Assembly (NCBI GenBank): GCA_951802195.1
Contig: OX637629.1
Location: forward strand, 1,116,001-1,180,000
From: Tausonia pullulans
Lineage: Eukaryota > Basidiomycota > Tremellomycetes > Cystofilobasidiales > Mrakiaceae
DNA length: 64,000 nt
Direction of reading: 5' to 3'
Shown here one piece after another: positions 10,635 to 20,480 of the stretch (positions are counted from its first letter, which is position 1; each line of letters opens with the position of its first letter). The translations under genes were made by a program, and so were the position numbers. The notes under the pieces were generated by a model, which saw nothing but the letters and a program-made list of their open reading frames with translations, ran no database searches and was not told the origin of the DNA.

Positions 10635-11660
10635 ATGGATAATCCCAACGCAGACCCTCGAATCGTTACCGAACTTGCTCTTGCAAGACAGCAAGTTGAC
10701 CGTCTAAGGACCGCCCTTAAAAATCTCCGACAACAACAACAACAACAGACAGAGGTTATCACCTCGCATCCCGAAGTCAAAGACTACCACGGACCTACTC
10801 CCCACGCCTTCAGTGGCAAGAGATCAGAATCGGAGACCTTCGTCCTCAAGCTTGATAACATTTTTCGCCTGCAACCCGTGTCCCTCGGAACGGACGACAT
10901 GAGGATTCAATACGCGATCTCACTCCTTACGGATGACGCTTTCAACTGGGTCCGCCCTTACCTCCTCGTCGATGATTCCGACCGTCCGGACTGGTTCGAC
11001 ACCTGGCCACGTTTCAGGGCCCGCCTCCTCAAAGACTTCGGAGAAATCGACCGCGTCGAAACCGCTCGGCGCGCTCTCAAGGATCTTCGTCAAACGACCA
11101 CAGTTTCCATCTACGCCTTCGAGTACAGACGCCACAAACTCCTCCTTGACTTTGGCGATCAGTATCATCGTTTTAACTTCTTCGACGGTCTCAAGCTTGA
11201 TGTCAAGGAACGTCTCGTCCGTGCTCAAAACTATGCCAACCTCGACGATCTTATCGACGCCGCCATCGAATGGGACAACGCCCTCACCGACTTTCGCCAC
11301 GCTCATGCACCCCGCAACGTCAGCCGTCCAACCGTCGCCACAGTCGTCCCTCCCGCTCGTCGTACCTTCTTCCCGTTCGTACCCGTGACCAACACCTCAG
11401 CCTCATCATCCGGCCCCGTCCCCATGGAGGTCGACGCCACCTCTCGGCCTCGTGGCCCCCTCTCCGACGCGGAAAGGGAGCGCCGCCGACGCGACGGCCT
11501 CTGCCTATACTGCGCCAGCAAGGACCACCGAGTTATCAACTGTCCCATCGCTCCTCGTCGATTCTTCAATATCTCGGCTATCTCGGCCACCAATACCGCC
11601 AATGGCGTCCCTCGTTCAGCCACAATCAAGGAGATTATCAACGATCAAGACTCAGCGTGA
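10635..11660 (+). CDS. Gypsy Gag protein
   Basis: A 341-residue open frame. The start at 10635 (ATGGATAATCCC) is the first ATG after the 5' LTR that begins the homologous region. A coiled-coil/polyglutamine N-terminus (QVDRLRTALKNLRQQQQQQ) is followed by the retrotransposon Gag capsid block (PHAFSGKRSESETFVLKLDN, then PRFRARLLKDFGE and VSIYAFEYRRH). Near the end is one CCHC knuckle CLYCASKDHRVINC. Gag would form the particle that packages the element RNA. Pol starts about 130 bases downstream in a separate frame. Confidence 0.88.
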   Translation: MDNPNADPRIVTELALARQQVDRLRTALKNLRQQQQQQTEVITSHPEVKDYHGPTPHAFSGKRSESETFVLKLDNIFRLQPVSLGTDDMRIQYAISLLTDDAFNWVRPYLLVDDSDRPDWFDTWPRFRARLLKDFGEIDRVETARRALKDLRQTTTVSIYAFEYRRHKLLLDFGDQYHRFNFFDGLKLDVKERLVRAQNYANLDDLIDAAIEWDNALTDFRHAHAPRNVSRPTVATVVPPARRTFFPFVPVTNTSASSSGPVPMEVDATSRPRGPLSDAERERRRRDGLCLYCASKDHRVINCPIAPRRFFNISAISATNTANGVPRSATIKEIINDQDSA

Positions 11661-11792
11661 CTAGCCGACCCGTCCGACCCGACGGGTTCGCCTTCGTCTG
11701 CCAACGGCCCCTCGCTTTTCGACAACGTTTCTGGACCCCCTCTTTACTCCTTTTTTATTCAAAACACCAAAGAATCACTTCGCGGTCCTCCC

Positions 11793-14460
11793 ATGCTCCC
11801 CCCGGTCGACCGTTTTTCGCTACCCTCTAACCCATTCCATTGCCTTTCCACCGACGACATCCCCACGGCTTCCTTTCATGAGGAAGATCACGTCGTCCTG
11901 CCCCTCTCCATCGCCTTCGGATCCACCTCCTTCGACACATACGCACTGATCGACAGCGGTGCCACATCCAACTTCATCGACTCGTCCCTCGTCGACAAGC
12001 ATTCGGTTCCACTCGTGGTAAAGAACGCCCCTCGCGCCCTCGAGGTCGTCGACGGTCGCCCGATCGCATCGGGAGCCGTCACGCATCACACCTCTCCCCT
12101 GGCCCTCACCGTACCTAGGCATCGACACACCGAATCCCTCTCTTTCGACGTCACCTCCCTTGGCCACTATCCGATCATCCTCGGTATTCCCTGGCTCAAA
12201 CGACACAATCCCTCGATCGACTGGCCAGCGCATTACCTCGTTTTCGATTCGCAGTACTGCCGGAGCTCCTGCCTCTCACGAGAAACTTCCACCCTAGCCA
12301 AACCCCTCAGTCAAGTCCCACCATCGTCTTTCAACGAGGCTTCATCGCCCTCGTCCCCGCCCTTGTCCTTGTCCTCGCCCAAGCCCTCGTCCTCGCCCAA
12401 GCCCTCGCCCAAGCCCTCGTCCTCGCCCAAGCCCTCGTTCTCGCCCAAGCCCTCGTCCTCGCCCAAGTCCTCGTCCTCGCTCAGGTTCAAGTTCAAGTCC
12501 TCGTCCTCGCCCAAGCCCTCGCCCAAGCCCTCGTCCTCGCCCAAGCCCTCGTTCTCGCCCAAGCCCTCGTCCTCGCCCAAGTCCTCGTCCTCGCTCAGGT
12601 TCAAGTTCAAGTCCTCGTCCTCGCCAGTCAGCCACCGATCGCTCCTCCCTGCCGTCATCTCCGCCACCCGGTCTTCGCCTTACTTCTCTGTTATCCCGCC
12701 TACGGACCCGCTTGACCCCCCGGACCGTGAGCCTTCACCCCCGGAGATTAATGTACCCGCCATCGTCCCACCGGAGTATCACGCCTACCTCAAGGTTTTC
12801 GAGAAGTCCTCAGCCTCGGAACTACCTCCTCATCGGCCATACGACCATGCCATCACTCTCAAGGACAACACGCAGCCACCCTTCGGGCCAATCTATGGTC
12901 TCTCATCGGTCGAACTCGGCGCTCTTCGTGAGTTCCTCGACGAGAACCTCGCCAAAGGTTTCATCGTCCCCTCGAAATCACCTGCCGCTGCTCCCATCCT
13001 TTTCGTCAAGAAGAAGGACAAATCTCTCCGCCTCTGCGTCGACTACCGCCGTCTCAATGCTATCACCATCAAGAATCGGTACCCGCTCCCACTCATCTCG
13101 GAATCCCTTGACCGGCTGGCCACTGCCAAGTTCTTCACCAAACTCGACCTTCGAGGCGCCTACAACCTCGTTCGGATCGCCCCGGGTGATGAATGGAAGA
13201 CTGCCTTCCGCTGTCGCTACGGGCTGTTCGAGTACAAAGTTATGCCCTTTGGGCTGACGAACGCACCAGCCACATTCCAGCACTTTATGAACGACACTCT
13301 CCGCGACCTCCTCGACATCTCCGTCATCGTCTATCTAGACGATATCCTCATATTTTCCCCCACCCTCGACACACATCGCCAACACGTTGCCACTGTCCTC
13401 GAGCGCCTCCTGACAGCGCGCCTCTGGGTCAAGCCGGAGAAGTGCGCCTTCCACCAGGACGAGGTCGATTTCCTCGGCTACATCGTCGGCGCTCAAGGCA
13501 TCAAGATGGATCCCTCCAAGATCTCAGCCGTCACAGACTGGCCGGTACCCACCTCGGTCAGACACATCCAGTCCTTCCTCGGATTTGCCAACTTCTACCG
13601 CCGTTTCGTCCACCGGTTCTCAAAAGTCGTCGCTCCCATTACGTCCCTCCTCAAGAAAGGTGTCCCCTTCCACTTCGGACCGGAGCAACTCGCCGCTTTC
13701 AAGACCCTCAAGTCCAAGTTCACCTCGTCTGCCGTCCTCACCGTCTTCGATCCCTCGCTTCCCCTCGTCCTCGAGACGGACTCATCCGATTTCGCCGTTG
13801 CCGGCGTCCTCTCGCAACGCGCCGTTGCCCTTCGCTCGCCACTCCGCCCGATCGCCTTCTACTCGCGCAAGCTCAACCCGGCCGAACTCAACTACGAGAT
13901 CCACGACAAGGAAATGTTGGCGATCATCGAGTGCCTCAAGGAGTGGCGCCATTACTGCGAAGGACACCCATCACCTCTCACCATCTACACCGATCACGAG
14001 TCGCTCCAGTACTTTACCACCTCCAAAGCCCTCTCCCGCCGTGAGTCCCGCTGGGCCGAGTTCCTCTCTGGTTTCAACTTTGTCGTTATCTACCGCCCTG
14101 GAGGACGCAATACCGTCGCCGATGCCCTGTCGAGGCGACAGGACCTTTCGGAGGGGAGTCGCCCTTCGGACCAGACACCCAGACGCCTTCTCAAACCCGA
14201 CCAGTACATCATTGCCGCCAACCTCAGGTCCCGTCCTTCGGCCGCTGCCGCTCCCCTCAATCAAGCTCCCCTCGATCAAACTTCCTTCAATACTATCGGC
14301 AACATCCCTGCGCTCTTCGAACCCATTGACTCGGAACCTCCGGAACCCATTCCCGACCTCGATCCTCGCCCCAAGCTCCTTCCTCGTCTTCTCGCCGTCC
14401 TCGTCGCCGTAACCCCTAGCTCTCAGGTCCTTTGCCCTCTCAGGAGTTCGGGCCTTAGCC
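11793..14460 (+). CDS. Gypsy Pol: protease, RT, RNase H
   Basis: Open frame beginning after gag. Order: aspartic protease ([14 protein letters not shown], about residues 50-65), a Ser/Pro/Lys-rich linker made of tandem repeats, RT ([35 protein letters not shown], catalytic [10 protein letters not shown]), RNase H ([27 protein letters not shown]) and the [11 protein letters not shown] tether. The frame then runs into the 3' LTR. Pol usually supplies processing, copying and insertion functions; the last was not recognised in this copy. Confidence 0.85.
12361..12625 (+). repeat. In-frame tandem repeats in the Pol linker
   Basis: Two 114-bp units (38 codons), each ending in AGGTTCAAGTTCAAGTCC (first at 12483, second at 12597), built of smaller CCCAAGCCCTCGTCCTCG blocks. 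They encode [11 protein letters not shown]-type sequence between protease and RT. The length is a multiple of three, so the frame is kept. Confidence 0.9.
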
Positions 14461-14469
14461 GGGGGCTCC

Positions 14470-14827
14470 TGTCAGGATCTTACGGTTCACTACATAGGCT
14501 CTGTGCTTATGTGGCTGCAGAATCTCGCGGACCCGCCACCTCGGCTCCTCGTCTGTGTAGCATCGCCCTTAATTGCTCAGCTTCCATTTTTAGCCTCTCT
14601 TCAGCCACACTGTCACACACTCTTTGTTTTCTCACCCTTAGTCCATAAGACACTCAGTTCATCGTACAATTTGTTCTACACTCTGACTACCATTTGGATT
14701 CGACAAATTTGCCCAAGACATCGAAGCGAGCCTGTGTCACTGCCCGCACTTCAGTCTACTATTCCACACACGCCCTCCCCTTAGCACCCGTCATCCTCAG
14801 CCCTTGACCCTTGGGCCAATCCTAACA
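14470..14827 (+). repeat. 3' LTR of young gypsy element
   Basis: 358 bp, apparently identical to 10208-10565 at a constant offset of 4262. The right end CCTAACA is followed directly by the CGAGG target duplication. Confidence 0.95.
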
Positions 14828-16845
14828 CGAGGGGTAGCGAGGGATCGCAGACGGTGAGGACGGCAGACGAGGTGAACTTGGACTTGAGGGTCTTGAAAGC
14901 GGCGAGTTGATCCGGTCCGAAGTGGAAGGGGACACCTTTCTTGAGGAGGGACGTAATGGGGGCGACGACTTTTGAGAACCGGTGGACGAAACGGCGGTAG
15001 AAGTTGGCGAATCCCAGGAAGGACTGGATGTGTCTGACCGAGGTGGGTGCCGGCCAGTCTGTGACGGCTGAGATCTTGGAGGGATCCATCTTGATGCCTT
15101 GAGCGCCGACGATGTAGCCGAGGAAATCGACCTCGTTCTGGTGGAAGACGCACTTCTCCGGCTTGACCCAGAGGCGCGCTGCAAGGAGGCGCTCGAGGAC
15201 GGCGGCAACGTGTTGGCGATGTGTGTCAATGGTAGAGGAAAATATGAGGATATCGTCTAGATAGACGATGACGGAGATGTCGAGGAGGTCGCGGAGGGTG
15301 TCGTTCATAAAGTGCTGGAATGTGGCTGGTGCGTTCGTCAGCCCAAAGGGCATATAACCTTGTACTCGAACAGCCCGTAGCGACAGCGGAAGGCAGTCTT
15401 CCATTCATCACCCGGGGCGATCCGAACGAGGTTGTAGGCGCCTCGAAGGTCGAGTTTGGTGAAGAACTTGGCAGTGGCCAGCCGGTCAAGGGATTCCGAG
15501 ATGAGTGGGAGCGGGTACCGATTCTTGATGGTGATAGCATTGAGACGGCGGTATTCGACGCAGAGGCGAAGAGATTTGTCCTTCTTCTTGACGAAAAGGA
15601 TGGGAGCAGCGGCAGGTGATTTCGAGGGGACGATGAAACCTTTGGCGAGGTTCTCGTCGAGGAACTCACGAAGAGCGCCGAGTTCGACCGATGAGAGACC
15701 ATAGATTGGCCCAAAGGGTGGCTGCGTGTTGTCCTTGATAGTGATGGCATGGTCATAAGGCCGATGAGGGGGTAGTTCCGAGGCTGAGGACTTCTCGAAA
15801 ACCTTGAGGTAGGCGTGGTACTCCGGTGGGACGATGGCGGGAACGTCGACCTCCGAGGGCGAAGGTTCGCGGTCCGGGGGGTTGAGCGGGTCCGTAGGCG
15901 GGATAACGGAGAAGTAAGGCGAAGACCGAGTGGCGGAGATGACAGCAGGGAGGAGTGAACGCAGGCTGACGGGCGAGGACGAGGGCTTGGGCGAGGACGA
16001 GGGCTTGAGCGAGGACGAGGGCTTGGGCGAGGACGAGGGCTTGGGCGAGGACATGGGTGAGGGCGAGGACGTGGGTGAGGGCGAGGACGTAGGTGAGGGC
16101 GAGGACGAGGGTTTGGGCGAGGACGAGGGCGAGGGCGAGAGCGGGGATGACGAAACGGTGTGAGGAGTAGGTGAAGGGGCTTGACTGAGGGGTTTGGCTA
16201 TGGTGGTGGTTTCTCGTGAGAGACAGGAACTCAGGCAGTACTGCGAATCGAAGACGAGGTGATGCGCTGGCCAGTCGATCGAGGGATTGTGTCGTTTGAG
16301 CCAGGGGATACCGAGGATGATCGGATAGTGGCCAAGGCAGGTGACGTCGAAAGAGAGAGATTCGGTGTGTCGATGTCTAGAGATGGTGAGGGCCAGTGGA
16401 GAGGTATGATGCGTGACGGCTCCCGATGCGATCGGGCGGCCGTCAACGACCTCGAGGGCGCGAGGGACGTTCTTGACGACGAGTGGAATCGAGTACTTAT
16501 CGACGAGGGACGAGTCGATGAAGTTGATGTGGCACCGCTGTCGAGCAGTGCGTATGTGTCGAAGGAGGTGGATCCGAAGGCGATGGAGAGGGGTAGGACG
16601 ACGTGATCTTCCTCGTGAAAGGAAGCCGTGGGGATGTCGTCGGTGGAAAGGCAATGAAACGGGTTGGAGGATAGTGGGAAGCGGTCGACCGACCGGGGGG
16701 AGCATGGGAGGACCGTGAGGTGATCTTCTGGTGTTTTGAATAAAAAAAGGAGTAAAGAGGGGGTCCAGAAACGTTATCGAAAAGCAAGGGAAAGGCAGGC
16801 GCAGAGCTGACTGAGGTGGCAAGTCCGCGAGATCCTGACACTTTG
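14828..16845 (-). pseudogene. Gypsy protease-RT remnant (old copy)
   Basis: Minus-strand coding remains of the older gypsy copy: protease region (about 16600-16480), a Ser/Pro/Lys linker with its own short repeats (16138-15976), RT ([33 protein letters not shown], catalytic [10 protein letters not shown] at about 15240) and the RT connection domain up to the nested insertion. It is closely related to the young copy but clearly more decayed. Confidence 0.88.
15976..16138 (-). repeat. Short tandem repeats, old gypsy linker
   Basis: Runs of GGCGAGGACGAGGGCTT/GAGGGCGAGGACGTG on the plus strand encode SPKPSSSP and SPTSSPSP repeats on the minus strand. Unit make-up and length differ from the matching linker of the young copy, showing fast turnover of this spacer. 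Confidence 0.8.
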
Positions 16846-17351
16846 CCTATACTGCGCCAGCAAGGACCACCGAGTTATCAACTGTCCCATCGCTCCTCGT
16901 CGATTCTTCAATATCTCGGCTATCTCGGCCACCAATACCGCCAATGACGTCCCTCGTTCAGCCACCATCAAGGAGAATATCAACGATCAAGACTCGGTGT
17001 GACTAGCCGACCCGTCCGACCCGACGGGTTCGCCTTCGTCTGCCAACGGCCCCTCGCTTTTCGACAATATTTCTGGACCCCTCTTTACTCTTTGTCCATC
17101 CACACCCAGATATCGGCTCACAGTCCTCCCATGCTCTCACCGGTCGATCGTTTTCCACTACCCTCCAACCCATTCCATTGCCTTTCCACCGACGACATCC
17201 CCACGGCTTCCTTTCATGAGGAAGATCACGTCGTCCTACCCCTCTCCATCGCCTTCGGATCCACCTCCTTCGACACATACGCACTGCTCGACAGCGGTGC
17301 CACATCAACTTCATCGACTCGTCCCTCGTCGATAAGCACTCGGTTCTACTC
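16846..17351 (+). mobile_element. Gypsy gag-protease fragment
   Basis: Starts inside the Gag zinc knuckle (CLYCASKDHRVINC in the intact copy, about 11505) and runs through the gag end into the protease (to about 12008 of the young copy). There it meets an LTR start at 17352. It is a fragment of a third gypsy copy in plus orientation and has no full gene. Confidence 0.88.
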
Positions 17352-17767
17352 TGTCAGGATCTCGCGGACTTGCCACCTCAGCTCTGTGCCTGCCTTTCCC
17401 TTGCTTGCTCCACATTCCCTCATCTTGGACCATTCTTTCGCCACATTGGCTCACGCTCCTTGTCTCATTGCGCTTTCTTCTCTTTTATTTCATCATCTGC
17501 TCTACAGACTTTGCGTTCTCGCACTTCTCATCCCCTCCCTTGTTCTTACCCCTGGCCCATAAAACGCTCATTTCATCTTAGTTTTGTTCTGCACTCTGAC
17601 TATCATTTGGACCCGACAAACTTGCCCAAGACCCTTAAGCGAGCCCGTGTCACCTCCGCCACTTCAGTTCTCTTTCCTCACCCGCCACCGCCCTCGGTAC
17701 ACTTCATCGCCAACGTCCCCCTCCTCGCCCAATCTTCTCTGCCATTGACCCTTGGGCCAATCCTAAC
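17352..17767 (+). repeat. Gypsy-family LTR, diverged
   Basis: Begins TGTCAGGATCTCGCGG and ends CCTTGGGCCAATCCTAAC, about 416 bp. It shares the middle block (GACTATCATTTGGACCCGACAAACTTGCCCAAGAC) with the young LTR in diverged form. It follows the gag-protease fragment with no intervening coding sequence. Confidence 0.8.
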
Positions 17768-17932
17768 GTTCCAACATCACCCCTCATCCCCCGCAGTCCC
17801 CACTGCATTCACCGCCCCTGCTCTCAGTTCACTCAATCACCAACGCTTCCCTCCTCATCCATACTTCTTTCCCCTGGATCCTTGGGCAATTCCTAACAGG
17901 ACTGTTCGAAGGAGCGATTCGCGGAGACCTAT
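17768..17932 (+). repeat. LTR tail fragment
   Basis: A second copy of an LTR 3' part ending CCTTGGGCAATTCCTAACA at 17898, followed by 34 bases I could not assign. No coding sequence. Confidence 0.6.
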
Positions 17933-18289
17933 TGTCAGGATCTTACGGGTTCACCACATAGGCTCTGCGTTTATGGGGCTGCAGAATCTGGCGGACCCGC
18001 CACCTCGGCTCCTCGTCTGTGTAGCATCGCCCTTAATTGCTCGGCTTCCATATTTCTAGCCTCTCTTCAGCCACACTGTCACACACTCTTTGTTTTCTCA
18101 CCCTTAGCCCATAAGACACTCAGTTCATCGTACATTTTGTTCTACAATCTGACTACCATTTGGATTCGAAGAAACTGCCCAAGACATTGAAGCGAGCCTG
18201 TGCCACTGCCATCACTTCAGTTCACTCCTGCATCGACCCCTCGCCTCACCCAGCCTCTCTAACCCTCGACCCTAGGACAAATCCTAACA
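17933..18289 (+). repeat. Solo gypsy LTR
   Basis: A complete-looking LTR, about 357 bp, TGTCAGGATCTTACGGG to AAATCCTAACA, close to the young element's LTR but with scattered differences. No internal sequence adjoins it, and the 5-bp flanks (CCTAT and ACCGA) do not match. Confidence 0.85.
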
Positions 18290-18290
18290 A

Positions 18291-18710
18291 CCGAGGAGTC
18301 GGGTCCGCAAGATTCTGACAGCCACATATGCGCGGAACGTACATGAATGAATCCGTGAGATCCTGACATCTTGGGCAGGTTTGACGGGTCCAAATGATTG
18401 TCAGTACAGAACAAAAGTCTACGTTGGACTGAGCTTTATGTGGACGAGGGATGAAAACAAGGAAGGAGGTGAGAAGGATGAGAAGCAAGGAAGTGTGGCA
18501 TAATGGGACAAGGGAAGAGGTGAGAAAGCAAGAAATGTGAGACAGATGACGAATGAGAAGAGAGGGAGGAATGACGAAGCAAGGAGCGTGGGACGATGTA
18601 GCGAAAGAAGGGACGAAGGAATGGGGAGGCTGAGCAGGCAGGGAAAGGGCTACGCAGGCGCGGAGTGGCCAAGCGCAAAGCCTAGGTGGCGAGTCCGCGA
18701 GATCTTGACA
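18291..18710 (-). repeat. Minus-strand LTR debris
   Basis: Three minus-strand LTR starts occur in series: TGTCAAGATCTCGCGG reading down from 18710, TGTCAGGATCTCACGG from 18368, and TGTCAGAATCTTGCGG from 18320. The longest piece (18710-18369) contains the diagnostic LTR block CAATCATTTGGACC. This marks the end of the retroelement island; the first host gene ends 142 bp to the right. Confidence 0.75.
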
Positions 18711-18852
18711 ACAAAGGCGTAAAGCACCAAGCCAGAAAAAGAAGTGAGGAATGCAATGGGGAGGAAGTGAACAAAGGAAGAAATGTGTTCTTCCTTGTCT
18801 TTAGGTAGGTATGATAGGAGCTCTGAAACAGCGATGTGATCAAGGCAACGCT

Positions 18853-20113
18853 TTAGAAAACTGGAGAAGTGGACTGGCGTCAGCATAGTACGAACACAAC
18901 ATGGGCATTCGTCCGATCAGACTCACTGGCGTTGATGATTCCAGATCCTACCGCAGACCCAGCACCAAAACCAACTCCGCCGACAGCGCTCGTCGCGAGC
19001 ACCTTGCCGAACCCGTCAAAGCGACCTGGTTTTTGCTGTTGTTGAGGCGGTGCCTGGATGACGGCCTGCTGAGCCGGCGACGGAGGCGGGGCAACCTGCT
19101 GGACGTAGTACGGCTGCTGCTGGGACGGCGGAGGCGGCCACTGTTGCATAGGCATTGGCTGCGACTGGTGCTGGAAGGGGTGAATCTGCTGGTTGTACGG
19201 CACAGGATTGACTCCAATTGCCTTCTCGTTGACCATCGGCGAGGACGAAGACGGCGGGCTAAGATGCGGCGAACGCGTGCGGCCTATCAGTCAGTCTCAA
19301 GAAGGAAAGACTGGGCCACATCGGTCAGCCTTGAGGACATACAGCTTCTGAACGTAGGCAGACGGAAAGAGACCGATACGTTGGGAAGGGTCTGCCGCAA
19401 GGTGACCCCGCCACCATTCATTCTATTCCAAGGGAAGAGCGAAGGAGAAGGGAGGAGGACAGCGATCAGTAGCGGCCAGTCGCGATGGGCGGACTAAATC
19501 GATAGTGCTGCTCCCTCTTTTCAGGTGCAGCTTCTCTGGTGAGAGGCAAAGCTGATTAAACGCACGTTGGTCTCTTCGACAACAACTATCACGTCCTGGG
19601 CCCGGAACGAGAGATCCTCCGCGGCCTATGCGAGGAGCGAAGTAAACACAACCAACGACGCCACGACGACACACCGCCAAGTGTCAGCCCCAGAGTAAGA
19701 GGTGATCAAGGCAACGGTATAAAGAGAGGTATGGAAATGACCTGGCCCGTGTAGTCCCAGGTGGCCCGCGCTTCCTGCCGAGGCGGGCCTCCCCTGTTCG
19801 GCAGAGGAGGCGGAGGCCGGAACGCGCCCCCTGCTTCTCCTGCAGCGTTGTAGGCCGAGCCGTATTGGGCGGGCGGGTAAGGCGAGTTGCCTTGTGTCCT
19901 CCCATTAGATTGTTCCCGGAGGTCTATCCGGCTGCCATGGGGGGAGTGGATGGCTGTCGGGCCCTGGGTGGAGAGGGCGTCGGCTCGAGGTAGTCGATCG
20001 GTGATCGCTTGAGCGTCGGCTGGCGTGAGAAGGTTAAGGGACTGTAGGAGCTGCAGCGAGGTTGCGATGTTCTGGAGAGCGTTGTTGAGGAGGAGCGCCG
20101 AGTGGTCCGACAT
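18853..20113 (-). CDS. SH3-domain protein (Lsb1/Lsb2-like)
   Basis: Five exons fit the sequence: 20113-19742, 19625-19566, 19422-19343, 19258-18927 and 18860-18853, giving 283 residues. The N-terminus (ALLLNNALQNIATSLQLLQS) resembles the LSB1/LSB2 N-terminal region. One SH3 domain follows at about residues 118-168 (ARATWDYTGQ, AAEDLSFRAQDVI, EWWRG, GLFPSAYVQKL). Then comes a Pro/Gln-rich tail and a glycine-rich end (GGVGFGAGSAVGSGIINAIF). In yeast these proteins bind Las17/WASP and tune actin assembly and endocytosis. The last exon is only 8 bases, supported because it completes the family's NAIF-stop ending. The intron 1 donor (GTCATT) is unusual. Divergently placed from the nitrilase gene. 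Confidence 0.82.
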
Positions 20114-20480
20114 GTTTGGTGGGTGGATAGGTGGTAGTTGACGGCGGCTCGACGAGAGAGCGAGAAGGGACTGAGGAAGAGAGTGAGTGACCGCGGAGGG
20201 AGGGCCTGTTTCAAGGCCACTCCCGTCGGCCGCGTCCAGTCCACTCTTCGGGCCGAAGAGAGGGCACAGGTAGTCGACTTCAGTCAGCTTGCTGACATGT
20301 TGCTACTAAGAGACCTCTGAAGCAGGAGAGCAGTTGCCATGCAACTCAAGCTCAAAGGCCTCTGTAAATGGAGACAACGGAGTAGTGGTCCATGCCCTCG
20401 GCGAGCGCTGGGGAAACACGAGAAACGGCGAAGCAGTCAGTCAGTCAGTCTTCAATCTCCATCATCACCTCTCTCATCCG
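20114..20480. promoter_or_regulatory. Shared divergent upstream region
   Basis: 367 bp between the start codons of the SH3 gene (minus) and the nitrilase gene (plus). Pyrimidine-rich just before the nitrilase ATG (TCCATCATCACCTCTCTC). No RNA gene or further ORF seen. Confidence 0.5.

Larger units (their letters stand above)
10208..14827 (+). mobile_element. Young Ty3/gypsy element nested in an older copy
   Basis: Two 358-bp LTRs (10208-10565 and 14470-14827) look identical by eye, and the element is flanked by a perfect 5-bp duplication CGAGG (10203-10207 and 14828-14832). Parts seen: gag with zinc knuckle, protease, RT and RNase H. No integrase region was recognised, so this copy is not whole and would have relied on other copies for insertion. 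Identical LTRs mean a very recent insertion. Confidence 0.95.
8470..16845 (-). mobile_element. Old minus-strand Ty3/gypsy copy, interrupted by a younger element
   Basis: Read on the minus strand, from high to low coordinates: a short LTR start (TGTCAGGATCTCGCGG at 16845 downward), protease, RT, then the nested element 10208-14827, then RNase H and integrase down to 8470, where a copia LTR cuts it off. It is broken in several places and lacks its right end. The 5-bp repeat CGAGG flanks the nested insertion, which shows that the two halves were once continuous. Confidence 0.9.

Noticed and set aside
12311-12667. Minus-strand frame of Gly-Leu-Gly-Glu-Asp repeats
   Set aside because: It is the antisense reading of the Ser/Pro/Lys tandem repeats in gypsy Pol.
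18650-18886. Longer C-terminal tail for the SH3 gene
   Set aside because: It would run into LTR sequence; the nearer acceptor gives the expected NAIF ending.
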